A stretch of 64,000 bases of DNA, taken from the NCBI GenBank assembly GCA_000149225.2, contig CM000690.1, forward strand, positions 496,001 to 560,000, read 5' to 3'. Source of the stretch: Lachancea kluyveri NRRL Y-12651. Taxonomy: Eukaryota; Ascomycota; Saccharomycetes; Saccharomycetales; Saccharomycetaceae. Shown piece after piece: positions 1 through 10,100 of this stretch. The notes beneath the pieces were generated by a model. It did not search any database. It was not told the origin of the DNA and saw nothing but the letters and a program-made list of their open reading frames with translations. Position numbers and translations under genes: made by a program. How positions within the stretch are numbered: position 1 is the first letter of the stretch; each line of letters begins with the position of its first letter.

Positions 1-612
1 ACATTTTTTTCGAATTATTCAACTAAACGTACAGTCACTGCTACTCTAACTGAAGATGAGCTTAACGGCAAAACTGAAAGAGCGTATGATGTTCCTCGCA
101 CATCTTATTTAAAGAATTTACCTGCTGGCTCGGTAAACGATAAAGAACAGGGACTTTACCCAACAGATTTACGAAATATGGACTACAGCAGGGCCCGCCC
201 TGGCTTTGGTTTCGGGTATTTTAACGCCATCCCTAGACCAAAAATAAATGGGTTTGTTGCTTTATCGGTCATCAAAATCAGATTGAAAAAAAATAAAGAA
301 GAATTGTTGGCCATTTTGAAGCAATATCACAGTTCCTTGATTAGTTCCATTCACACGGAAAAGACTTACAAAAGCACGTCTCCAGTATCGCCCGCAACAA
401 CCATTTCTGTACCAGCACCATGCTATACCTACCAGCTTCCGTCAAATCAGCTGATCACCAATTTCCAGTCGCATTTCAAGTATATAGTTGAAAACTTCGA
501 GGCATACGCGGATAAGCCCACCCTTTCAAAAAGCTCGCGAGGCAAGATATTAAAATTCCAAAGATCAAAACTAGGGTTAGGGACACACCGCCTACAAAAA
601 AGTACCACTTAA
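1..612 (+). CDS. 3' end of an unrecognised protein-coding gene
   Basis: The frame is open from the first base of the window to a TAA at 610-612, giving about 203 residues of a C-terminal region. The first ATG inside the window (178) is only internal, because the frame continues upstream without a stop. The visible part is hydrophilic with no obvious membrane segment. It has a Gly/Phe-rich stretch (PGFGFGYFNAIPRPK) followed by a lysine-rich helix-like segment, a Ser/Thr/Pro-rich linker and a basic C-terminus. I do not recognise the family. The stop lies only 11 bp from the convergent PHR1 stop, so the two transcripts must overlap at their 3' ends. Confidence 0.7.
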   Translation, partial: TFFSNYSTKRTVTATLTEDELNGKTERAYDVPRTSYLKNLPAGSVNDKEQGLYPTDLRNMDYSRARPGFGFGYFNAIPRPKINGFVALSVIKIRLKKNKEELLAILKQYHSSLISSIHTEKTYKSTSPVSPATTISVPAPCYTYQLPSNQLITNFQSHFKYIVENFEAYADKPTLSKSSRGKILKFQRSKLGLGTHRLQKSTT

Positions 613-623
613 AAAATTGTCAT

Positions 624-2378
624 TTATATAGCTTCTCTATACGCTTCAAGTGCTCTCTCCCTACTCTCTTTCCGGTCAACAATAGGATACGGATAATCGT
701 TTATTAGTTTCCCTTGGTTCTTAGGACCTTCTACTCCGTAAGGCTTGTGCACATTAACCACCTTTGACAGAGCCGGAACCCATCGTTTGATGAACTTTCC
801 CTCACGATCGTATCTTTCACTTTGTAAAAACATATTGAAGATCCTGAAGTATGGTTGTGCATCAATGCCGGTGCTAGAGCAAAACCCCCAGCCTCCAACA
901 TTGGAGGATAAATCGCCATCAATCAGATGCTTCCTAAACCAACGTTCGCCCCATTGCCAATTGATCAACAAGTTTTTAGACAAAAATGATGCTACAATCA
1001 TCCTTGATCTGTTGTTAATATAACCAGTATGTAGCAATTTGCTCATTATGGCGTCAACGATTGGGTACCCGGTTTCACCATAGCACCATTTTTCGAAATA
1101 TTCCATATTGTTTTCCCACTTGATATCAGCCATTTCAAACCTAAAGGGTACGTCCATGGAGATATAAGGCCACTGGCACATAACGTGTTTGTAAAAGTCT
1201 CTCCAAGCAACCTCCTTGATAAATGTTTCAATTGAGTTGTTTTGCTTGATATCATCATGCAGCAACTTGTGATTGTTTCTTTTGAAACATACGTCCAAAA
1301 TGGACCTTGTACTAATTAGCCCTGACGTCACGTAGCAACTCAAAAGAGATGTTCCTTCCAACTGCAATTGATCCTTGTCTCCATTGTAACTGTCCAATCC
1401 GCCAGTTTCGATGAACTCATTCAACCTGGTCATCGCAGCGGCTTCCGTTGCAGGTGGTAAATGTGCATCGATATCATCTACTGGAATATAAGAGGAAAAC
1501 TCCTCGGGCAAAGTGTAGTTTTCAGATTCACAGTCAGGAAAGTCGTCATTCAACTTTTCGTCTTCCACAATTGACTTAATTTCGACAATATCCTCTTTGA
1601 ACTGTTGGTTTGCGTATAAAGTCTGACACCATTTCTTATACCAAGGTGTGAACACCGTGTACTGGGACCCTTTTCCGGTGGTCAGTTCTCCAGGTCTGAT
1701 AACACACTGGTCATGGAATACTTTAAATTGAAACGTCTCGTCTGTACTCTCCAAAACTTTAATGTCTCGATACAGCTCGTCTGTCTCGTATTGAGCATTG
1801 GCTGTCAATAGCAAAGGCTCATTACCGGATAGTTCCAGACAAAAGGTCTTTAGCCACTTGGCAAACTCTGGCGAATTGGATAGTTTACTCTTTTGCGATT
1901 CCTCTGGTCTGTATTGCTTGACTACTAACGGAACATTCAACTGTTTCAATTTCTGTTTCAATTGATCGATAGCGTTTGTCAAAAACTTGATTTTCCAACC
2001 ACTATCTAAATGTGCACGCCAGTCATGCTCGCAAATTGTGAATATTCCTATGAATTTTGCAGCACTATTTGCCTTTTTGCAAGCCTGAAACTGCTTGACT
2101 GCCTGGTAAAACGCAGTATTATCTTGGACTCTCAAATCTGCTCTGAACCAATGGATAAAGGTCGAGGTGTTATCAGAAACATTTGGTTGTAAGTCAATTC
2201 CTCCATTTAGCTTTTCAATTGGCCTTACCCTTTTGTTATTGTTGAATTCGTTGGCCTGTCTAGGGATAAGAGGATTCGGATAATAGGCTGGATTTGGTTT
2301 GGTGTAAATATCAAGGTCTTCAATCCTTTTCAGCTTTTTAGAATTTGAAGAGCATTGCGAGGAAATTGCACGTTTCAT
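624..2378 (-). CDS. PHR1: deoxyribodipyrimidine photolyase
   Basis: A class I CPD photolyase, which uses FAD and visible light to split cyclobutane pyrimidine dimers in nuclear and probably mitochondrial DNA. The N-terminal photolyase domain starts at HWFRADLRVQDN. The FAD-binding C-terminal half carries the signatures FIKEVAWRDFYKHV, KWCYGETGYPIVDAIM, YINNRSRMIVASFLSKN and SSNVGGWGFCSSTGIDAQP. I chose the ATG at 2378 (584 aa) because its Met-Lys-Arg start aligns with the S. cerevisiae protein (565 aa). The frame stays open a further 87 codons upstream, with another ATG at 2612, so a longer isoform is possible. The gene is divergent from NET1 and convergent with the preceding partial gene. 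In S. cerevisiae PHR1 is subtelomeric on chromosome XV, so its place beside NET1 differs. Confidence 0.95.
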   Translation of the reverse strand: MKRAISSQCSSNSKKLKRIEDLDIYTKPNPAYYPNPLIPRQANEFNNNKRVRPIEKLNGGIDLQPNVSDNTSTFIHWFRADLRVQDNTAFYQAVKQFQACKKANSAAKFIGIFTICEHDWRAHLDSGWKIKFLTNAIDQLKQKLKQLNVPLVVKQYRPEESQKSKLSNSPEFAKWLKTFCLELSGNEPLLLTANAQYETDELYRDIKVLESTDETFQFKVFHDQCVIRPGELTTGKGSQYTVFTPWYKKWCQTLYANQQFKEDIVEIKSIVEDEKLNDDFPDCESENYTLPEEFSSYIPVDDIDAHLPPATEAAAMTRLNEFIETGGLDSYNGDKDQLQLEGTSLLSCYVTSGLISTRSILDVCFKRNNHKLLHDDIKQNNSIETFIKEVAWRDFYKHVMCQWPYISMDVPFRFEMADIKWENNMEYFEKWCYGETGYPIVDAIMSKLLHTGYINNRSRMIVASFLSKNLLINWQWGERWFRKHLIDGDLSSNVGGWGFCSSTGIDAQPYFRIFNMFLQSERYDREGKFIKRWVPALSKVVNVHKPYGVEGPKNQGKLINDYPYPIVDRKESRERALEAYREAI

Positions 2379-2861
2379 CTTCAAAACTTGTGGTTTGGAG
2401 ATTAGCTTAAAAGACGGCGATTGTGCCAATGCTTTTATATTTTGCGCACAGAAAGCAGCACAAATCACCTCTTTGCTTTCAACAATGACATATTCAGCTT
2501 CATCATCGTAAATACCCAATGATTTCTGCGATACAGGAGTAAAAAAGAAGAAAAGCACTATACAAATGTAGCAGTTTTCGCTGAAATATATAGAGCAAAA
2601 CTTAGACTTCATAAGGTCTTTACTTGGGCTTACTGTCACCCAGCATTCTTTCTACCTGTTGTTGCTTCGAGCCATTCTTATAGAGTATCACTTCAAACGA
2701 TATTGTCTAGTCTGTTTTTTTTTGTTTTTTTTTTCTGACAGAACAAAAAAAAAACATCGACAAAAGAGGAGACCTCTAAATAACGAACAAACAAAGTTGT
2801 TTTTTAAGTCGACTAAGGAAAGTTAGCAGATCCAATTCTTCCCAAGAGAGATTTAGGAAAT
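2379..2861. promoter_or_regulatory. divergent PHR1/NET1 intergenic region
   Basis: A 483-bp region between two divergent starts. It holds T-rich tracts near 2708-2732 and an A-tract near 2745-2753, likely nucleosome-depleting poly(dA:dT) elements. The PHR1-side half also contains the in-frame upstream extension of PHR1, to about 2639. I see no RNA gene here. Confidence 0.5.
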
Positions 2862-5800
2862 ATGTATAAACTTCAAGTGATCTTGGTACCACCAAGCTCC
2901 GTGAGCGTCCCTTTATCTCTCGGTGCTAATCCCTCTACCGCAGATACCTCTCAGTTGATCTCGACAGCACCAAATTCGGCAATTACCTCTTCCAATAGGC
3001 CAGAACTTGTGCAACCAAGTGTTAATACATCTACAAATACTCTATTCCTTTCCAGCTTTGTCTCTTCTCACATTCCTCCTCCGATATTGAAGAAATTCTT
3101 ACACTTTACTAAACCATCTAACACATTGTTCAATTTAGCCGAAGAAATTATCGACAAATGTAAAAAAATCTACCCGAACATGACTTCTGAAGTAGATATC
3201 ACTACGCTTCAGGATTCAAATGAATGTGATCTAGATCCAGACTTTGTTGTCAAGGACGTTTTTAATGTAGACAACACAGTTCGTGTTATTTTAAAAGATG
3301 ATTTGGAAACAGATGAATCTTCGGAAACATCACTCTACAATTCCAAAAAAAGAAAGCTTAACAGCGGCTTTTCACAATCTCAAAATTTTTCGGCAACCAC
3401 CCAAGCTAATAATGTCTTGAACGTGACCAAAAAACGTCCCAATGTTTTGAAAAGCAGTGCCCTTCGTATCTCTACACCATTGGCTAACCAAATTTACCCG
3501 CCTCCTAGCGAGCAAATAAATTCAGATTACGAAGATGAAGAAGGTGCAAACGAGGTTGGTGACAGATCTTTATTGCCACCTCCTCCTCCACAATCGCCTC
3601 CGATTCGCATCAGCTCCGGTATCGACAACGGTAAAAGGATTAAAGCTAACGAGGACACTGTCTCTAGATCTGAAACAGTAGATCCAGATAAATCCAGACA
3701 ACAACGTTTACCATCCGGCACTCCTTCGAGACCGACAGCAGCAACGCTTACTCCAAACAGAATCAATTTAACTGGACAAAGAATCTTTAGCGAAAATAAT
3801 CTTGCCATTGCAAACAACAATGGCTCTTCTACTCCTGTAGTGACCAACAAGAGGATTACATCTGGTATGTTGAGAATTCCAGAGCCAAGAATTTCTGAAA
3901 TCGAAAAGGAGCTGAAAGAGGGGCCATCAAGCCCATCTGTCAATTTACCTCCAAAATCGAACAGAATTCCAATGAAAAGGCCATATAAACCACAAGGAGA
4001 AGATGAAGTTAGTATATCATCTTCAGAAGATGATCAGGAGTCCCCAGTTGCTGCCAAAAATCAGAGCAAAGAACTGGAAATCAAATCACCAGCTGCTGCT
4101 CGCCAGACCTCTATAGCTGACAATAACGGCTCACCGACTAAGAACAGCCCTTTAGATAACACTAAACTTGGAGATGTAAATTTGGCTGAGCTACCTGTTC
4201 AACGTAAATCCTCGTTGGAAGCCAAAGTGGAATCATTGGCCAAGAATGCTGCTAGTTTGGCTGAGGCAGCAAAGGTAATAGCCAGAACTTCCACGGATGA
4301 TTCAATCAACGTTACAAGAAAGGATAATTTTACTGAGGAAGAGAGTTCTGCCGAAGAATTCGACGAACTACCAGTGCAGGATCCAAACGACACAGTTCGT
4401 ATCAATCGCACTGAATCATCCAATGGTTCTAACACCAGCTTCCAAAAGTCCGAATTGCTACAAATGATCAAGGGAAATAGATTTGATTTGCCACCGCGTT
4501 TTAAACGAGCCAACGATATTGAAGAAGGTTCCAACAAAAAAAGGAGGCCTTATACTACTGTACTAAACAAAGATATTGACAATTCTAGGCCTGACCCAAG
4601 AAATATAATGCCTGAGCGCATCACGAGAAATGCGGCTAAAAAGGCTGCTCAGCTGCTATCCTCTGGAGGATCCCGTAAACAGGACGAATCATCGTCTTCA
4701 GAAAGTAGCGGAAATGATTCTTCTGAAAGTGATATTGAGACCGACGAATCTAGTGAAGAAGAAGCTAGGAGAATTGCAGTTCGTGAAAATGATACGTTGA
4801 AGAAATTGAATGTTCATCCTTTGAAAGCTCGTGTTATAGGTAATAGCGAAGTTTCTCTGGCTGAAAATAAAGACCAGGCCACTGAACCAGCAAAAAATCC
4901 CCCGGTTTTAGAGAGCACACCTTCGAAGGGAGACTCAGTTCCTTCAGTTACTAGGGAGATATCTAGCGAGGTACTCGGAAACGAGAGGCTATCTATTAAA
5001 CCTGACAATAAGAACACAGATTCTCCAAAGAAAAATGGTGACATATCACCTTCAAAGGCAAATATAAACCTGGAAAAGAAAGCACGTTTAAAAGAAACAG
5101 AAAAGAAATCTCCAGCCAAGATCCCAAACAAGAAGCACATTCCATTTAGTGTTGTTAAGTCGATCGTTCCACCCCCAAGTAACAAGGAAAATCAAGTTTA
5201 TCAAACTCCAGAATTTATTGAAGATTCTGACGATAACGAGACTGGCTTGAACTCCGCGCAATCGTCTGCTTCTTCGTCTAATGTTGAAAAGAAAATACCA
5301 CCTTCTATTTTGAAAAGAAAGGAGGAGGCTGAAAGGAAGCGCAAGGAAAAAGATGCTTTAAAGAGGGCTAAGGAAGAAGAGATCGCTAAGAAAAAAGCAG
5401 AGCGTGAGGCTAAGAAGAAGGCTAAAGAAGAAGAAGCTTTAAGAAAGAAAGCAGAACGTGAAGCTAGAAAGAAGGCTAAAGAGCAAGAAGCGCTGAGGAA
5501 AAAGTTGGAGCGTGAAGCCAAAAAGAGTACAAAGGATGAGCCAGATAAGCAGATAACAAACCTCAAGAAACAATCTCAAAAAATAAAATCTTCTGGTTTG
5601 GATGCTGCTTCTTCTAGAGACCAAACTGGCATAGATGGTAGCACAAAAGAAACTGATATAGAGGGTAGTACAAAAGAAATCGGTAAAGCGGACAGTACAA
5701 AGGAAACTTGTATCCAAAATCGCGATGAAGGCATCAAAACAGGAGCTGGTGTCAAAAGCCCTCCTTCGAAAGACGTCCCTGACATTGAAAATCCAAAACC

Positions 5801-6932
5801 GTTAGAGCCTAGTTTGCAAAAGCCTGAAACAGACGGTACAATAATAAAATCTAGTCAACAAAATTTACCTCGTGTTACTGGATTTAGTACAAAGTCCAAC
5901 GCTAGAGTAGATGAGCCAAAATCAGCTACTAAAAACCCTGTGGAGTCTAGTGACTCAAAAAACGCCAACGACGAAGAGGCTTTGACCCCGAATGAAATGT
6001 CAAAGTATTTCTCAACTTTTAAAAACGTAGCCAGTAAGAACAACGACCCTGACAAAAAACAAGGAGAGTTAACAAAAAAGTCTAACCCTGCTCCCCAGGA
6101 AAATGAATCCACCACCGTTGACAAGACAACCAAACTGGATGAATTAAAGTCTAAATCTGCCAAGGATGACATGCCACTTACAGCCCCACCTAATCCTTCT
6201 CCAAAAAAGCGACCAACAGTATCCTTTACCAGGAGTGAAGACGAATCTAGTACTGAAATTGGTGACGAATCCTCGAACGAAGATGAAGACGATTCGTCCG
6301 ATGATACAGCATCAGACGAAGAGACAGCCACTGTTAAAAAGGGAAGGAGGGGTATTGTCAATACACCAAAAGGTACAGTAACTTCTGTATCCAAAAAGGC
6401 TGAAGATAGCGATTTTTCAAGCCTAGAGAATGTCCCGCAATCTACCCAACAGCAGAAGGTTGCATCACAAACGACACCAAATAAAATCCCTGTTACTAAG
6501 ATGATGGAACTGTCCTCTCCTTCAAACTCAGTTGCCTCTAAAGTAACTTCGCCTGCATCCAGTTTGAGTAGTGACGCTAAACTACCCAGAGCCCGTTATT
6601 CTCTAGGATCTCTCTCTGACTTGGTATCCCGCGGCGTTCCAGAGGTTAAGGATAAGTCTATGAAAGGAAAGCCAACCCTACAAAGGGATTTGTTGGAGGA
6701 ATCTAGCTCGAGTGAAGACGGAGAGAGTGATAACAACGATTCTGCTGAAAGTGGTAGTGACAGTGATAGTGATAGCGACAGCGATAGTGATAACGATGAC
6801 AGTGATAGTGACGATTCTTCAGACAACGAAGGAGGAAATTTTATCAGTGCTAAGTCTGCTAGTAAAGCTTTAGGTAAGAAAAGAATTAACAGCGGCTTTG
6901 CCTCTTTAATCAAGGATTCTAAGAAGAAATAA
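2862..6932 (+). CDS. NET1: nucleolar RENT-complex scaffold, Net1/Tof2 family
   Basis: Net1 (Cfi1) tethers Cdc14 and Sir2 in the nucleolus at rDNA, restrains Cdc14 until anaphase and stimulates RNA polymerase I. Evidence: the N-terminus MYKLQVILVPPSSVSVP and the block DPDFVVKDVFNVDNTVRVILK (Tof2/Net1 N-domain); the conserved segments PPIRISSGID and RITSGMLRIPEPRISEIEKEL; YTTVLNKDIDNSRPDPRNI; an acidic Ser/Asp tail; and a C-terminus ending in ISAKSASKALGKK and GFASLIKDSKKK, nearly identical to S. cerevisiae Net1. At 1356 aa it is longer than the 1189-aa S. cerevisiae protein. Part of the excess is a Lys/Glu/Ala/Arg helix at about residues 820-888. Many SP/TP sites suggest CDK and polo-kinase control. 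In a non-duplicated genome this would be the single ancestor of both NET1 and TOF2. Confidence 0.95.
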   Translation: MYKLQVILVPPSSVSVPLSLGANPSTADTSQLISTAPNSAITSSNRPELVQPSVNTSTNTLFLSSFVSSHIPPPILKKFLHFTKPSNTLFNLAEEIIDKCKKIYPNMTSEVDITTLQDSNECDLDPDFVVKDVFNVDNTVRVILKDDLETDESSETSLYNSKKRKLNSGFSQSQNFSATTQANNVLNVTKKRPNVLKSSALRISTPLANQIYPPPSEQINSDYEDEEGANEVGDRSLLPPPPPQSPPIRISSGIDNGKRIKANEDTVSRSETVDPDKSRQQRLPSGTPSRPTAATLTPNRINLTGQRIFSENNLAIANNNGSSTPVVTNKRITSGMLRIPEPRISEIEKELKEGPSSPSVNLPPKSNRIPMKRPYKPQGEDEVSISSSEDDQESPVAAKNQSKELEIKSPAAARQTSIADNNGSPTKNSPLDNTKLGDVNLAELPVQRKSSLEAKVESLAKNAASLAEAAKVIARTSTDDSINVTRKDNFTEEESSAEEFDELPVQDPNDTVRINRTESSNGSNTSFQKSELLQMIKGNRFDLPPRFKRANDIEEGSNKKRRPYTTVLNKDIDNSRPDPRNIMPERITRNAAKKAAQLLSSGGSRKQDESSSSESSGNDSSESDIETDESSEEEARRIAVRENDTLKKLNVHPLKARVIGNSEVSLAENKDQATEPAKNPPVLESTPSKGDSVPSVTREISSEVLGNERLSIKPDNKNTDSPKKNGDISPSKANINLEKKARLKETEKKSPAKIPNKKHIPFSVVKSIVPPPSNKENQVYQTPEFIEDSDDNETGLNSAQSSASSSNVEKKIPPSILKRKEEAERKRKEKDALKRAKEEEIAKKKAEREAKKKAKEEEALRKKAEREARKKAKEQEALRKKLEREAKKSTKDEPDKQITNLKKQSQKIKSSGLDAASSRDQTGIDGSTKETDIEGSTKEIGKADSTKETCIQNRDEGIKTGAGVKSPPSKDVPDIENPKPLEPSLQKPETDGTIIKSSQQNLPRVTGFSTKSNARVDEPKSATKNPVESSDSKNANDEEALTPNEMSKYFSTFKNVASKNNDPDKKQGELTKKSNPAPQENESTTVDKTTKLDELKSKSAKDDMPLTAPPNPSPKKRPTVSFTRSEDESSTEIGDESSNEDEDDSSDDTASDEETATVKKGRRGIVNTPKGTVTSVSKKAEDSDFSSLENVPQSTQQQKVASQTTPNKIPVTKMMELSSPSNSVASKVTSPASSLSSDAKLPRARYSLGSLSDLVSRGVPEVKDKSMKGKPTLQRDLLEESSSSEDGESDNNDSAESGSDSDSDSDSDSDNDDSDSDDSSDNEGGNFISAKSASKALGKKRINSGFASLIKDSKKK
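5319..5526 (+). repeat. charged ER/K-type repeat within NET1
   Basis: Imperfect tandem copies of a 16-18-residue unit of the form KAKEEEALRKKAEREAR, about four repeats, encode an uninterrupted Lys/Glu/Arg/Ala helix of about 69 residues. The codons are also similar between units, which suggests expansion by local duplication. A shorter triplet of a (G/D)STKE(T/I) unit follows at about 5635-5710. I do not recall a comparable helix in S. cerevisiae Net1. Confidence 0.75.
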
Positions 6933-7109
6933 AAAGTTGCAATGTTTGCTTTATTGTATAATTCGATGTTTCAGTGTTTTTTGTAAAGTAAAATATTTTT
7001 GAAAAATATAATTTTCTAATATCAGTTTTTTTTTCACAAACACAAAAGAGTATGTATTAAAGCCACTAGCAAAGCCGTAGTTTATAAAATATTACAATTA
7101 CACGGTTAA

Positions 7110-10100
7110 TTATATTTCGCTCATCTTTACACCCGAACCGCCTTTTATAAAGTTGATAGCATCGCGTTGGCTGACTTCAGCAACTGTAGAAATCTTATTT
7201 TCGTATTTTACTCGATAGAAAACATCTGCGACACGAAGCATATCACTTCTAAAGGTGGTACAAATAAACTGGGCATTGGCAGATAGTTCCTTGATGGTAT
7301 TGGCAACAGAAGTACGGTATTGCTTATCCAAAGCAGCATCGATTTCATCGAACAGATAAAATGGTGCGGGATCGACTTTTTGAATTGCTAAAATCAAAGC
7401 GATCGCACACACAGTTTTCTGACCACCCGATAGTTGCTCGACGTGAAGTTGTTCATCCTGTCTGGAGTTAAAAGACACCGATATAGATACACCAGTATAA
7501 ACTATGTCTTCATCAGAAGTACCATCTTCTACTGCTCCTTCATCTTCATCATTTCTCCTTTTTTTTCTCGCTTGGGGTTTCCCTTTGGATTCTTCTGAAC
7601 GATGGTGGATAACTAGTTTCCCAGCACCGCTAGGAACCAACTTCTCAAATACTTCAGAAAAGTTTTTAGCAACTTTTTGAAATGTGGCTTCAACAGCGTC
7701 TACTTTCTGCTGCTTTAAAGATGTGATTAAATCCTCGATGGATTTTTTGGATTCAGTCAGTTCGTGTGCTCTGGTTTCTAATTCTTTTTTTTTTTCATTG
7801 AATTTCTTACAGTTTTCAAGAGCTCTTTTGTTGACATTTGACATCTGAGACATCTGTTCATTAACGGAGCTTAAACGTTGGAATAATTCATCACTGTTCA
7901 AATCATTGTACTTGTTCAGCGAATCTTCGGCTAGTAATCCAATCTCTCTAAGCTTTTGCTGTAACTCGTCACGTCTTGCAGTCAAAGTGGTTTTTTTGAT
8001 CATCGATCTTTCTGCATCTTTTTGAAAACGTTCAAGTTTTTTCAGCAGTAGACGTTGCTGCGAATTTGCCTTTTCTAATACCTTTTCATTGTTAGATTTT
8101 TCTGTTTCCAGTTCTTTTATCGCTTTTTTAATAGAATCTAGACTTTCTTGTGCCTCAGAAGCTTTTATAGCCATGTGTTCTTGTTTTTTGCGAATGTCAG
8201 TCAATTCTTCATTCAATACGTTCAACTGTGAATCGTTTCTTTCAGCCAATTTTATTTCCAGCTCTTTGCGTTGAGGTTTCAATTTCAATTCTAATTCCGC
8301 TCGCAATGAATCAATCTTAGTAGCAATGTCATTTAAAGCTTCTGTTGTAACATTCAAATTCTTTTGTACTTCTGGAGCTTTAATACTTATGCTTTTCAAT
8401 GTTTCCTTCTCATCATCAGATAGCTCAGTATCAAATGGTTTTGAAAAGTCTTGCTCGTACATCCTTATCTTATCTTCCAAGACTCTTTGGGACGTTTTGC
8501 ACTTTTCTAGTTTCACCAATATTGAGTTCATAGAGTCTTCACGTAAGTATATTTCATTTTTTCTATTGTTCAATCTACTTCTGAGCCCTTCAATATCCAC
8601 CATAATGGATTCCTTTTTTGTGGTTGCTTGTTTAATCTTATTATTAAGTTGATCAACTTCGTCATCAACAACATGCAGTTGTTTTTTCAACGAGTTTAAC
8701 TTCTGAGAGACAGTACTATATTCCGTTTTAGCATGTTTCAAATCTTTCAAAGAGTCTAGTCTCGTTTTCTTGTGATGATCGTGATAACCACCAGTTAGCA
8801 CACCCCTCTTATCTGCCCTATCGCCATCTAATGTGATTGCATTCAACTTATACTGCCTGGCGAGTTTTGTGCCCAGTGTCAAATCTCGCACCACGATCGT
8901 TTTGCCGAAAACATGCTTGACAGCTCTTTCAAACTTCTCATCATATTTGATCTTTTTAATCAGGGCAGTGCAGTTAGATTGCTCATTCGATGGATAAGTG
9001 ACATTATTATCAGCGTGTAATCTGTTTAATGGCATGAAAGTTACTCTACCACCTTTGACATTGTACAGCTCTTGCATTAGCAAGCCAGCAGTATCTTCAG
9101 TATCGACTACCACATGAAACAGAGAATTGCCACCGACAGTCTCAGCACACGTTTTGTATTTTTCGTTGACCTTAATCAGTTCACCTAGTGGTCCGTATAC
9201 AGCATTTTCAGGTAGTTTCAGCCGTTCAGAAATTTCTCTAACTGCCTTGAGCCCGTTAGCTAAGCTTCTGTCCATAGTTTCATTAACACTTCTTTCTGAC
9301 CTTTTAACATCGTCCATTAGTGTCTCCAAAATGGTTTGTAATTTTTGCTCCGATCTCCATAGTTCCTTGCGCTCATCTATTTTGGTTGTGTATAACTGTT
9401 TCAACTGAGAGATTTCAGAATTTAGATCTTCTAATTCAGCTGTGATGCCAGGTCCCTGTATAGAATCATTTAACTCCTTGGCTTGTTCATCGAGCTCAGC
9501 CAATTGTTCTTGCAAATCTGAACGCTCTTGAGAGAGCTCCTGATAAGTTGATTCGAGAATCTGGGCTTCCTGTTTGAGATCGGCTATTTCTGATTGAATC
9601 CATCCATTTCTTTCTTCTTGGGTCTTAAATTGGGCGTATCTGCCTCTTTTTGCCAACAGGTCCCTTTGCTTTTGTTGCAAAAGTTCCAGGTCTGTCTTAA
9701 ATTGATGCTCCTCCCTAGTCAGCTCTTCAAATCTTGGGGATATACGCTTTATTTGAGTTTCTTTCCTAGAGATATCATTCAAAACCGAGGCGAGGTTGCT
9801 CTCGTCGGTCTTTGCCTGTTCAGAAGTCGATCGGATTTGCCTCTGTAATTCCTCACATTTCACATCTAGGTCAGCCTTTTTCTCCTCAACGTCTAGCTGA
9901 TTAGCCTTGGATTGTTCCAAATCCGTTGATTTTTTTATTTTCAACTCCGCATCAATGTTGACTAAATTCTTTGTAACGTTGCTAATCAAAACTTCTCTCT
10001 TATCCATTTCCTGAACATACTGCTCAGAAGAATCAACCGTGTTATTATACTCACTGTCTAGTTTTTCAATATGATTTGTTACGTCATTCAGCTCACGATC

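Noticed and set aside
5855-6394. 179-codon open frame antisense to NET1, and similar ones at 3527-3943 and 4814-5185
   Set aside because: Ser/Phe/Leu-rich translations of the Ser/Lys/Glu-rich NET1 coding strand; shadows of low-complexity coding sequence.
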